A DNA stretch of 64,000 nt, taken from assembly GCF_900103585.1 (NCBI RefSeq), contig NZ_FNHV01000005.1, positions 124,001 to 188,000 of the forward strand, read 5' to 3'. Both the position numbers and the translations under genes were made by a program. This stretch comes from Streptomyces sp. cf386 (GTDB lineage: Bacteria > Actinomycetota > Actinomycetes > Streptomycetales > Streptomycetaceae). The notes under the pieces are model-generated. The model saw nothing but the letters and a program-made list of their open reading frames with translations, made no database searches and was not told the origin of the DNA. Positions 17,054 through 25,488 of the stretch are shown here, piece after piece; the stretch's first letter is position 1, and each line of letters opens with the position of its first letter.

Positions 17054-18529
17054 ATGAGTCATGTTGTGCCTGAACACGAGCGAGCGTGGAGGATTGGTAC
17101 TGCTCCAGGCATATTCCCACTCCTCGGTCACGGTATCGCGTTGTTCCGTCAGCCGTTGGCGTTTCTGAATTCTTTGCCGACATACGGGGATGTGGTCGAG
17201 ATACGGCTGGGCCCGCAGCGCGCCTGGATGGTGTGTCACCCGGAGTTGGTTCACCAGATGCTCAGGGACACGCGCACCTTCGACAAGGGGGGTCCGCAGT
17301 ACGACAGGCTCCGGATCCTGATGGGCGACGGCGTGGTGACCTGCCGTCACGACGACCATCGGCGTCAGCGCAGGCTGCTGCAACCGGACTTCCGCCTTTC
17401 CCGCGTCGCCGACCACACGGAACTGATGGGCGAGGAAGCCGAATCGGTGTGCCGCGAGTGGCAGCCCGGGCAGAAGGTCGATGTCACCGGGGCCACGATG
17501 GCCTTCACGACGGGGGTCATCAGCCGTGTGCTCTTCTCCGACTCGCTGGACGCCGCGACGGCCGCGGAGGTGCGGCACAGTCTCGCGGCCATCGTCCGTG
17601 GCCTGTTCGTCCGCACGGTCGTGCCGGTCGACGCCCTGTTCCGGGTGCCCACACCCGCGAACCGTCGCTACCGGCGTGCGGTCGACCGGGTGCACGCGAT
17701 CATCGACGCGGTCATCGCCGAGCGCCGCGGGAGCGCTCCCCGCGACGACCTGCTGGGCACACTGCTGACGGCGGCGCAGGGCAACGGCTCGCAAAGGGCG
17801 ATCACCGAACAGGAAGTCCACGACCATCTCGTCTCCCTCCTGCTCACCGGATCCGAGAGCCCTTCCATGTGCCTCGCGTCCGCCTTCAGTCTCCTGGCAG
17901 AACATCCGGAGGTGGAGCGCCGCCTGCACGCCGAGGTCGACGCCGTGCTCGCCGGACGGCAGCGGCCCGGTCCGGACGACCTCCCGCGCCTCGTCTACAC
18001 CCGGTGCGTCATCACGGAGACGCTGCGCCACTCACCACCCGGCTGGCTCTTCACGCGCATGACCACCAGGGAAACGAGTTTCGCCGGGTGCCGTCTCCCC
18101 CGGGGAGCCACCGTTCTTTACAGCCCCTACCTGCTGCATCGCGACCCCACGTCCTTCGCCGACCCCGAACGATTCCTTCCGGAACGCTGGCTGCCGGGCC
18201 CGGCCGCCGACGACCGGCAGGGGGCGATGTTCCCGTTCGCCGCGGGCAGCCGCAAATGCATCGGCGACATGCTCTCCATGGCGGAGATGACCATGGCCCT
18301 CGCGACGATCGCCGGCCACTGGCGCCTGCGCCACCTGCCCGGCCCCGTCGCACAACCACGCCCCGGTGCGACGCTGGGACCGAGGTCGCTGGTGATGATC
18401 TGCGAACCACGCACGCGCGTGCCCGCCGGCACATCGGCACACGCCCGTTCACTCGCACATGGAGCAACTGCCGCCCCCCGCACACACGAACCCCGAAGGG
18501 CAGGTGGCAACGGTGTCGACGACGCATGA
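17054..18529 (+). CDS. Cytochrome P450 of the terpene locus
   Basis: A 491-residue P450. Visible signatures are the C-helix HDDHRRQRRLLQPDF, the I-helix LLLTGSESPSMC (Glu-Ser replacing the common Glu/Asp-Thr), the K-helix ETLR and the heme loop FPFAAGSRKCIGDML, with Cys as the thiolate ligand. The overall pattern resembles terpene-tailoring P450s such as PtlI and CYP170. The gene overlaps the terpene synthase gene by 17 bases, so it probably oxidises that enzyme's product. The ATG at 17054 follows AGGAGG. No ferredoxin or reductase gene is adjacent. The last 25-30 residues are Ala/Arg-rich and may exist only to keep the overlap. Confidence 0.88.
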   Translation: MSHVVPEHERAWRIGTAPGIFPLLGHGIALFRQPLAFLNSLPTYGDVVEIRLGPQRAWMVCHPELVHQMLRDTRTFDKGGPQYDRLRILMGDGVVTCRHDDHRRQRRLLQPDFRLSRVADHTELMGEEAESVCREWQPGQKVDVTGATMAFTTGVISRVLFSDSLDAATAAEVRHSLAAIVRGLFVRTVVPVDALFRVPTPANRRYRRAVDRVHAIIDAVIAERRGSAPRDDLLGTLLTAAQGNGSQRAITEQEVHDHLVSLLLTGSESPSMCLASAFSLLAEHPEVERRLHAEVDAVLAGRQRPGPDDLPRLVYTRCVITETLRHSPPGWLFTRMTTRETSFAGCRLPRGATVLYSPYLLHRDPTSFADPERFLPERWLPGPAADDRQGAMFPFAAGSRKCIGDMLSMAEMTMALATIAGHWRLRHLPGPVAQPRPGATLGPRSLVMICEPRTRVPAGTSAHARSLAHGATAAPRTHEPRRAGGNGVDDA

Positions 18530-19520
18530 GGAAGTCGCGCTCGCCGCGCAGCACGGAATTCCGGCGTCCAACCTCAAGGAATTGATCGACGCGCACCTCT
18601 ACATGCCCTTCCCGTTCCTGAGCAACCGCCACGCCCCCGAAGCCGCGGCAGGCGTCGACGCATGGTTACGCTCGTGCGGGCTGACCGACGAAGTGGGGGT
18701 GGCGGCCATGATCGCCTTCACTCGGCCGGCCGAGCTCGCGTCCTACAACAGCCCTGCGGTGGAGTTGGACGTCCTGCAGATCGTGTCCAACCAGATCGCC
18801 TATCAATTCGTCTTCGACGACCGGGCGGAAGAGATCGGTCGGCGGTCGCCGGAACGACTGCTGCCCATGCTCTGCGAGAGCATCGGAATTCTGCGCGACG
18901 GCGCTCCGCCCAGCACTCCCCTCGGAGCGGCGCTGGCCGATCTCCACCGACAGGTCCGGGAGCGGTGCACACCCGCGCAGGCCGCGCGCTGGGCATGGAA
19001 GAGCCGCGAATACGTACATGGCCTGCTCTACGAGGCGGTGGCCCAGGCCCACCCTCTTCCCCCACGCATGGGACTGAGCACCTCCATACGTTCGCTCACC
19101 GCGGGCGTCGAGCCCTTCTACCCGTTGGCCGAAGCGGCACAGCCGTGTGAACTGGCCCCCGAGGAGCTCCACCACCCCGTCGTGCAACGCCTGAGCCGGC
19201 TGTCGGCCGATGCGGCGGTGTGGATACCCGACCTCTTCTCCGCGGTGAAGGAGCAACGGGCGGGCGGAATGATCAATCTGGCCCTCGCCCACCAGCGGGC
19301 TCTGCGGTGCTCCCTTCCGATGGCCGTCATGCTGGCCATCCGGCAGATCAACAGCACGATCAGGGAGGTCGAGCAGCTCTACGACGAGATCAAACCGAAG
19401 TTGAGCCCCGCCGGGGTCGGCTACGTGGAGGGCATGGTCGGCTGGATCCGCGGGTGTTACTACTGGTCCCGCACCGTGCCGCGCTATGTGGACGCGACAC
19501 TGACGCCCGCCCTCGCGTAG
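18513..19520 (+). CDS. Class I terpene synthase with altered NSE motif and a TTA codon
   Basis: A 335-residue terpene cyclase. The Asp-rich metal motif is FVFDDRAEE (Asp102, Asp103, Glu106). The second metal motif, normally ND..S..KE, reads PDLFSAVKE at residues 239-247, so the first ligand Asn is replaced by Pro239 while Ser243 and Glu247 remain. The C-terminal WSRTVPRY matches the conserved Arg-Tyr pair. The enzyme probably cyclises a prenyl diphosphate, with sesquiterpene-size substrate most likely. The GTG at 18513 was chosen because AGGTGG precedes it; an in-frame ATG at 18459 lacks a ribosome binding site. Leu52 is encoded by TTA (18666-18668), so translation should depend on the bldA tRNA. 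A terminator follows. Confidence 0.87.
   Translation: MSTTHEEVALAAQHGIPASNLKELIDAHLYMPFPFLSNRHAPEAAAGVDAWLRSCGLTDEVGVAAMIAFTRPAELASYNSPAVELDVLQIVSNQIAYQFVFDDRAEEIGRRSPERLLPMLCESIGILRDGAPPSTPLGAALADLHRQVRERCTPAQAARWAWKSREYVHGLLYEAVAQAHPLPPRMGLSTSIRSLTAGVEPFYPLAEAAQPCELAPEELHHPVVQRLSRLSADAAVWIPDLFSAVKEQRAGGMINLALAHQRALRCSLPMAVMLAIRQINSTIREVEQLYDEIKPKLSPAGVGYVEGMVGWIRGCYYWSRTVPRYVDATLTPALA
18666..18668 (+). other. Rare TTA leucine codon (bldA control point)
   Basis: In-frame TTA at codon 52 of the terpene synthase, the context being Asp-Ala-Trp-Leu-Arg. In Streptomyces TTA needs the bldA tRNA, which accumulates late in development. I found no other in-frame TTA in the complete genes of this window on a visual scan. 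Confidence 0.8.
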
Positions 19521-19524
19521 AGCA

Positions 19525-19560
19525 CCGTGCGCCCGTCTCTGCCGCGCGGCGGGCGCACGG
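19525..19560 (+). terminator. Hairpin terminator after the terpene synthase
   Basis: Perfect 11-bp arms CCGTGCGCCCG / CGGGCGCACGG around a 14-base loop, starting 5 bases after the stop codon. It separates the P450/synthase pair from the regulator gene downstream. Confidence 0.8.
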
Positions 19561-19740
19561 CCGCACCAAAGAGGGGGGTCATTCAAGTTCCCTTACCCGA
19601 TAGGCGGACAATCGAACCACTTCGGCGCGGGATTCATCCTTCCCTGTCATCCTCGTGCGCCACACCGCCATCGAGCGCTCACCTGGGGCGTACGCTCTGC
19701 GCTGTCTTCCGACGATCAACGACAGGAAGCGGTAGGGCAT

Positions 19741-22650
19741 ATGGCGCATGGGGCGTGGCAACCGAACTCCGATCCCCGTCCGTTGCTCGAGCGCCAACGG
19801 GAACTGCGCGCGCTCGAATCCGCTTTGTCGGACCTGCGCGACGCCGCCGACGGCGTTCAGCGGGCGCGGCCCAGCGGAATGCTCGCCTTCACCGGTCCGG
19901 GCGGGCTGGGCAAGACAGCGCTCCTCACGAAAGCACGCGCCCGCGCCACGGGACACGGATTCACGGTGCTCTCGGCCTGCGGCGGGCAGAACGAGCAGGA
20001 CATGGCGTTCCGCCTCGTGCGCCAGCTGGTCCAGCCCGTCCTGGCCACGATGGACGAGCCGGAGCGCCGTACCTTCCTGGGAAGTTGGTACGACATCGTC
20101 GCCGTCGCCCTCGGTCTGGAGGCGACGGGCACCACCCATGCGCCGGACCCGACCGGGGTGCGCGACGGCCTCGACTGGGTCATGACGCGCATCGCGACGA
20201 TGAAGGCGCCGCTCGTCCTGCTCCTGGACGACCTGCACTGGGCCGATCCCGAGTCACTCGGCTGGCTCGCCTCCTTCGCCCCTCGGGCCACCGATCTCGC
20301 GCTTCTGATCCTCGTCGCCTACCGGCCCGACGAACTGCCCTCCGACGCGGCCGCGTTCCGCACGGTGGTCGAACGCCACGGGAACCGCCCCTACCCGCTC
20401 GCCCGGCTCAGCACCGCCGGCGTGGCCCAGATCATCAGGGACGAGCTGGGCGAGGGAGCCGAGGACGAGTTCTGCGACGAATGCTGGTCGGTCACCGGCG
20501 GGAGCCCGTTCGAGGCCGTCGAACTCGCCATCAAGCTGGGCGAACGGAACCTCAAGGGCGCGCAGGACGAGTTGGACGCGATGCGGGGCCTGGCCGCCGC
20601 GGTCAAGGGCCCCGGCCTGATCGAGACCCTTCACGGGCTCGGCACGAGTACCGTTCGTTTCGCCCATGCCGCGGCCGTGCTGGGTCCGCCGGTGTCACCG
20701 GAGCTCGCCGCCGCCCTCGCGGTGATCGGCAGTGAGGACGCCGTCGAGGCGACAGAGCGGCTGCGCGCCGCCCGGATCCTGGCCGACGCCCAGGGGCCCG
20801 GGGGCGGCCTCGAGTTCGTCCACCCACTCACCGCCACGACGATCTACCGGTCCATCTCCTCGGGCCTGCGGGTCGGTCTGCACGACAGGGCCGCTGAGGC
20901 CGTCCGCGCGGCGGGGCTGGGTCCGACCGCCGCCGCCCGGCATCTGCTGGAGGTTCCGTGCGAAGGCAGGCCCGAGGTGGTCGAGTGCCTCCGCGAGGCC
21001 GCCCGTGAGTACCTCCGTGCGGGGGCTCCGGAGGCCGCCCGGCGCGTCCTGGCCCGAGCGTTGCAGGAGCCACCGCTTCCGGAGGACCGGGCGCAGCTAC
21101 TGCACGAGCTCGCCGGCGCGACCTTTCTGATCGAACCCACGGCCACGGTCACTCATCTCCAGGAGGCTCTGGCGGAGCCCGCAGTGGATCCCGAACTGCG
21201 GGCCTCCATCGTCTACCGGCTCACCCAGGCGCTGGCCCACACCGACCGGTTGGCCGAGGCCGCGACCGTGTCCGCCGACGAGGCGCGGCTGGCCACCCAT
21301 CCGCGCATCCGACTGCGCATGCAGGCCGACCACTTCGTGTGGAGTGCCTTCCGCGCCGACGAGCCCGACTCGTACGCCCGCACGCGCAGGCTGGTGCGGC
21401 TGGCCGAGCGCCTGACCGGCCGCGGTCTGGAGGAGCGGTACATCCTGGGCTCGCGCGCCTGGGACGCCCTGGTGCGCGGCGAGCCTCGGCGGACAGCCCT
21501 CGCGTGTGCGGAGGAGGCACTGCTCGGCGGACTGAGCTGGACCGACGAGAACCGTGGTTTCGAGGTACCCGTTTCGGTCGCCCTGGTGTTCATGTACAGC
21601 GACCAGCCTCGACGGGCCGAGGAACTGTTCACCAAGGGCATCGCCGAGTGTGAGGGCAAGGGCTGGCGCGGCTCTCATCTGGCCCTGGGGCAGACCCTCT
21701 ACGGCTATATCCGCTACCGTCGCGGCTGCCTGGCCGACGCGGAGGAGCTGGTGCGCGAGGGCCTGCGCATCGCCGACCGGGTCGAAGGCGCGGTCCCCGC
21801 CCAGTGGTTCGCCATCGGCATCCTCATCCAGACCCTGCTCGCCCGCGGCCGCACCACCGAGGCGCGTCGCCTCGCGAACGCCTACCACTACGGCGAGATC
21901 GTCCCGAACGCCGTCATCTACCCCGACCCTCGGACGGTGTACGCCGAACTGCTCCTGGCCGAGGGGCGGCACGCCGAGGCGGCGGAACTGTTGTCCGACG
22001 TCGGGGAGTGGCTGGACGCACGGGGATGGCGCAACCCCTCCTGGTGTCCCTGGCAGCTGCACCTGGCGTCCGCCCTCGCCCCCACCGCCCCCGGCCGGGC
22101 GCTGTCCCTCGCCCGCGACGCCGTCAAGCGCGCCCGGGAGTTCGGTGCCTCCTCCACCATCGGCCAGGCGCTGCACATCGAGGCCGAGGTGACCGGCGGC
22201 TCGTCGGCGCTCAAGCTGCACGCGGAGGCCGTGGAGCACCTGGAGCAGTCCCCCGCCGCCTACGAACTCGCCCGCGCCCTGATCGGCCACGGCGCCGCCC
22301 TGTCCCGCAACGGGCGACTCCAGGAGGCCGCCGATCGGCTCTACCAAGGCCTCGAAGGTGCCGTCCACTGCGGGGCCGAGGGGCTCGCCGCCCGGGCCAG
22401 GGAGGAGCTCTCGGCGGCGGGACTGCGGCCGCTGCCGCTGCGCTACGCGCAGGCGGACACGCTGACCGCGCAGGAACGCCGTACCGCCGAACTGGCCGTC
22501 CAAGGGCAGCCGGTGCCGGTGATCGCCAAGGAACTACGCCTCACCGAGCAGGGCGTGCGGCAGTTGCTGTCCGGTGTCTACCGCAAGGTCGGCACCGATG
22601 CCGCCGGTCTCGCGAGAGCCTTGGAGACCTTTCCCCGCCCTCGCGCCTGA
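19741..22650 (+). CDS. LAL-type (large ATP-binding LuxR-like) transcriptional regulator
   Basis: A 969-residue regulator. The N-terminal AAA/STAND ATPase has Walker A FTGPGGLGKTALL (about residues 49-61) and Walker B LVLLLDDLHWAD. The middle 500 residues are helical repeats (TPR-like) of the MalT type. The C-terminus (about 905-960) is a LuxR helix-turn-helix, LTAQERRTAELAVQG with IAKELRLTEQGVRQLL, somewhat diverged from the usual recognition pattern. LAL proteins commonly activate adjacent biosynthetic genes. This one lies 220 bases downstream of the terpene synthase, on the same strand, behind a terminator, so it has its own promoter. Start ATG 19741. It converges with the following ligase gene, 3 bases apart. 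Confidence 0.85.
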   Translation: MAHGAWQPNSDPRPLLERQRELRALESALSDLRDAADGVQRARPSGMLAFTGPGGLGKTALLTKARARATGHGFTVLSACGGQNEQDMAFRLVRQLVQPVLATMDEPERRTFLGSWYDIVAVALGLEATGTTHAPDPTGVRDGLDWVMTRIATMKAPLVLLLDDLHWADPESLGWLASFAPRATDLALLILVAYRPDELPSDAAAFRTVVERHGNRPYPLARLSTAGVAQIIRDELGEGAEDEFCDECWSVTGGSPFEAVELAIKLGERNLKGAQDELDAMRGLAAAVKGPGLIETLHGLGTSTVRFAHAAAVLGPPVSPELAAALAVIGSEDAVEATERLRAARILADAQGPGGGLEFVHPLTATTIYRSISSGLRVGLHDRAAEAVRAAGLGPTAAARHLLEVPCEGRPEVVECLREAAREYLRAGAPEAARRVLARALQEPPLPEDRAQLLHELAGATFLIEPTATVTHLQEALAEPAVDPELRASIVYRLTQALAHTDRLAEAATVSADEARLATHPRIRLRMQADHFVWSAFRADEPDSYARTRRLVRLAERLTGRGLEERYILGSRAWDALVRGEPRRTALACAEEALLGGLSWTDENRGFEVPVSVALVFMYSDQPRRAEELFTKGIAECEGKGWRGSHLALGQTLYGYIRYRRGCLADAEELVREGLRIADRVEGAVPAQWFAIGILIQTLLARGRTTEARRLANAYHYGEIVPNAVIYPDPRTVYAELLLAEGRHAEAAELLSDVGEWLDARGWRNPSWCPWQLHLASALAPTAPGRALSLARDAVKRAREFGASSTIGQALHIEAEVTGGSSALKLHAEAVEHLEQSPAAYELARALIGHGAALSRNGRLQEAADRLYQGLEGAVHCGAEGLAARAREELSAAGLRPLPLRYAQADTLTAQERRTAELAVQGQPVPVIAKELRLTEQGVRQLLSGVYRKVGTDAAGLARALETFPRPRA

Positions 22651-22653
22651 AGT

Positions 22654-24213
22654 TCACACGGGTCGCGTCCGGCCCTCCCAGTACGGGTCCCGCAGTCGCC
22701 GCTTGTACAGCTTTCCGTTGGGGTCGCGCGGCATCTCGGTGATGAAGTCGACACTCTTGGGCCGCTTGTACCCGGCGAGCCGGTCGGCGCAGTGGTCGAG
22801 GATCGCGGCGGCCAGGGCCGGGCCAGGGTCGTGACCGGGGGCCGGTTCGACCACTGCCTTGACCTCCTCGCCCCAGTCGTCGTGCGGGATGCCGAAGGCT
22901 GCGGCGTCGGCGACGGCGGGGTGGGCGAGGAGTACGGACTCGATCTCGGCCGGGTAGATGTTGACCCCGCCGGAGATGATCATGTCGATCTTGCGGTCGC
23001 GGAGGAAGAGGTAGCCGTCCTCGTCGAGACAGCCGAGGTCACCGACGGTGAAGAAGTCGCCGATGCGGTTCTTCCGCGTCTTGGCCTCGTCCTTGTGGTA
23101 GGCGAAGCCGCCGGTGTTCATCTTCAGGTAGACGGTGCCGAGTTCGCCGGGCGGGAGTTGGTTGCCGTCGTCGTCGAAGATCGCGAGTTCGCTGATGGGC
23201 CAGGCCTTGCCGACCGTACCGGGCTTCTTCAGCCAGTCCTCGGCGGTGGCGAAGGCGCCGCCGCCCTCGCTGGCCGCGTAGTACTCCTCCACGCACGGGC
23301 CCCACCAGTCGAGCATCGCCCGCTTCACATGGTCGGGGCAGGGGGCGGCGCCGTGGATGGCGTGCCGCATGGCGGAGACGTCGTAGCGGGCGCGTACGTC
23401 CTCGGGCAGGGCGAGCAGGCGGTGGAACTGGGTCGGGACCATATGTGTGTGGGTGCACTTCTCCCGGTCGATCAGCCGGAGCATCTCCTCGGGCGTCCAC
23501 TTGTCCATCAGGACCAGGCGGTGGCCTATGTGCAGCGACGCGCCCGCGAACTGGAGCACGGCGGTGTGGTAGAGCGGCGAGCAGACGAGGTGCACGTTGT
23601 CGTCGAAGGGGCGGATGCCGAAGATGCCGAGGAAGCCGCCCAGGTAGGCCTCCTCGGGGAGTTTGCCGGGCAGCGGGCGCCGGATGCCGCGGGGGCGGCC
23701 GGTGGTGCCCGAGGTGTAGTTCATGACCCAGCCGAGGGTCCGGTCGCCGGGCGGCGACTCCGGTTGTCCGTCGAGGAGTTCGGCGTACGGCCGGAAGCCC
23801 TCGACCGTGCCGATCGCGTACCGGTGGGTGACGGGCAGGCCGGCCTCGTCCGCGGCGCGGCGTACGGGGGCGGCGAAGCGTTCGTGGGTGAGGAGGACCT
23901 TGGCGCCGGAGTCGGCGACGATCCAGGCCATCTCCGGTCCGACGAAATGGTGGTTGATCGGGACCAGGTAGAAGCCCGCCTGGCTGGCGGCCAGGTATGC
24001 GGTGAAGAACTCCGCGCTGTTGGGCAGGACTACCGCGAAGGCGTCACCGCGCTCCATGCCGGCCGCGCGCAGGCCGTGGACGAGGCGGTTGACGTCGGCG
24101 TGCAGCCGGCCGGCGGTCCACTCCTCGCCGTCGGGGGCGATCAGGACCGTACGGTGAGGGTCGGCCGCGGCCTGGGCCCAGAAGCCTGCCGGGGGTGTGC
24201 TCGTGCTCGTCAC
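22654..24213 (-). CDS. Acyl-CoA synthetase of the NMO operon
   Basis: A 519-residue ANL ligase. It shows VMNYTSGTTGRPRGIRRPL as phosphate loop, HGAAPCPDHVKRAML, EYYAASEGGG at the A5 position, the hinge RKIDMIISGGVNIYPAEIE and the catalytic Lys motif MPRDPNGKLYKRRL. It activates a carboxylic acid to its CoA ester. The GTG start at 24213 overlaps the stop of the upstream flavoprotein gene (GTGA, 24210-24213) and GGAAGGAG precedes it. Pairing with a nitronate-monooxygenase-like flavoprotein recalls FadD3 and IpdC of steroid-ring degradation, but the similarity was not tested. It shares its candidate operator with the ligase/crotonase block near 4100. Confidence 0.85.
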   Translation of the reverse strand: MTSTSTPPAGFWAQAAADPHRTVLIAPDGEEWTAGRLHADVNRLVHGLRAAGMERGDAFAVVLPNSAEFFTAYLAASQAGFYLVPINHHFVGPEMAWIVADSGAKVLLTHERFAAPVRRAADEAGLPVTHRYAIGTVEGFRPYAELLDGQPESPPGDRTLGWVMNYTSGTTGRPRGIRRPLPGKLPEEAYLGGFLGIFGIRPFDDNVHLVCSPLYHTAVLQFAGASLHIGHRLVLMDKWTPEEMLRLIDREKCTHTHMVPTQFHRLLALPEDVRARYDVSAMRHAIHGAAPCPDHVKRAMLDWWGPCVEEYYAASEGGGAFATAEDWLKKPGTVGKAWPISELAIFDDDGNQLPPGELGTVYLKMNTGGFAYHKDEAKTRKNRIGDFFTVGDLGCLDEDGYLFLRDRKIDMIISGGVNIYPAEIESVLLAHPAVADAAAFGIPHDDWGEEVKAVVEPAPGHDPGPALAAAILDHCADRLAGYKRPKSVDFITEMPRDPNGKLYKRRLRDPYWEGRTRPV

Positions 24214-25319
24214 TCGCCGCTCCTTCCGGCTATGCGGTTGATGCGATCGACGGCTCGCTCGAAGCCGCGGGTGAGGTCGTCGAAGACGGCCTGGACGCTG
24301 CGTTCGCTGTTCATCCGGCCGACGATCTGGCCGACCGGGGTGCCGAGCAGGGGCTCGACCTCGTACTTCTGGATGCGCGAGACGGCCTCGGCGACCAGCA
24401 GGCCCTGGAGGGGCATGGGCAGGGTGCCGGGTCCGTTCGTGTCGTCCCAGGCGTCGGTCCACTCGGTGCGCAGCTGGCGTGCGGGCTTTCCGGTCAGGGC
24501 GCGGGAGCGCACCGTGTCGCCCGAGCCGGCGGCGAGCAGTTTGCGGATCAGGGCGGGTGAGTGGAGGTCGGCCTCTGTGGTGGTCAGCCATATGGAGCCC
24601 AGCCACACACCCTGGGCGCCGAGGCTCAGTGCCGCCGCCACCTGTTGGCCGCTGCCGATGCCTCCGGCCGCCAGTACGGGCAGCGGGTCGACGGCTTCCA
24701 CGACCTCGGGCGTCAGCACCATGGAGGCGATGTCACCGGTGTGGCCGCCCGCCTCGTAGCCCTGGGCGACGACGATGTCGATGCCGCGCTCCTTGTGCTT
24801 GACGGCGTGCCGGGCGCTGCCCGCGAGAGCGGCCACCAGGACATCCTGCTCATGGGCACGCTCCACCACGTCCGCGGGCGGTGAGCCCAGGGCGTTGGCG
24901 AGCAGCTTGATCGGGTAGTCGAAGGCGACGTCGAGCTGGGTACGGGCGACCCGCTCCATCCATCCGGTGATGCGCCAGCCGGAGGCCTCCCCCTCGGCCA
25001 GTTCGGGCACGCCGTACTTGGCGAGGGTGTCCTTGACGAACTCCCGGTGGCCCTCCGGGATCATCCCCTCGACGTCGGCCTCGGTGACGCCCTCGACCTT
25101 CTTCGCGGGCATGACCACATCGAGCCCGTAGGGCCTGCCGTCGACATGGGCCTCGATCCAGTCGAGATCGCGCTTGAGATCGTCGGGGGCCGTGTAGCGG
25201 ACCGCGCCGAGCACTCCGAAGCCGCCGGCCCGGCTGATGGCCGCGGCGACGGCGGGGAACGGCGTGAAGCCGAAGATGGCGTGCTCGACTCCCAGTTTCT
25301 TGCTCAGCTCCGTCTGCAT
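24210..25319 (-). CDS. Nitronate monooxygenase-family flavoprotein
   Basis: A 369-residue TIM-barrel FMN enzyme of the nitronate monooxygenase/2-nitropropane dioxygenase family. FMN-binding patterns include AISRAGGFGVLGAVRY near the N-terminus, VVAQGYEAGGHTGD (with the conserved His) in the middle, and PVLAAGGIGSGQQVAAALSLGAQGVWLGS. Family members oxidise nitronates, but actinobacterial homologues next to acyl-CoA genes (such as IpdC) act as flavin reductases or dehydrogenases on CoA esters. The context favours the second role. It is first in a two-gene minus-strand operon. The ATG at 25319 lacks a strong ribosome binding site. The operator-like palindrome ends 43 bases upstream. Confidence 0.85.
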   Translation of the reverse strand: MQTELSKKLGVEHAIFGFTPFPAVAAAISRAGGFGVLGAVRYTAPDDLKRDLDWIEAHVDGRPYGLDVVMPAKKVEGVTEADVEGMIPEGHREFVKDTLAKYGVPELAEGEASGWRITGWMERVARTQLDVAFDYPIKLLANALGSPPADVVERAHEQDVLVAALAGSARHAVKHKERGIDIVVAQGYEAGGHTGDIASMVLTPEVVEAVDPLPVLAAGGIGSGQQVAAALSLGAQGVWLGSIWLTTTEADLHSPALIRKLLAAGSGDTVRSRALTGKPARQLRTEWTDAWDDTNGPGTLPMPLQGLLVAEAVSRIQKYEVEPLLGTPVGQIVGRMNSERSVQAVFDDLTRGFERAVDRINRIAGRSGE

Positions 25320-25361
25320 GGGCGCAGGATGCCGCAGTCCTTCGGACGACGGAAGGCCTTT

Positions 25362-25378
25362 TCTGATACCCCGTCAGA
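25362..25378. promoter_or_regulatory. Operator-like palindrome upstream of the NMO/ligase operon (copy 2)
   Basis: TCTGAT-N5-GTCAGA, 43 bases upstream of the flavoprotein start. Arm length, spacer length and the flanking TTT before match the site at 4091-4107, with one arm base changed. It is a probable binding site for the same repressor. Confidence 0.6.
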
Positions 25379-25431
25379 TCTATTGGGCCGAACGCCCCGT
25401 TGACACCGAGCACGACTGACACAAAAGCTTC

Positions 25432-25446
25432 ATCACGCAAGGTGAT
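25432..25446. promoter_or_regulatory. Small inverted repeat before the serine hydrolase gene
   Basis: ATCAC-N5-GTGAT, 43-57 bases upstream of the ATG at 25489. It could be an operator. It is short enough to be chance. Confidence 0.25.
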
Positions 25447-25488
25447 CCCGGAAAGATACTTTCAGCCGGAGTGGCGGGAGGAACCTCG

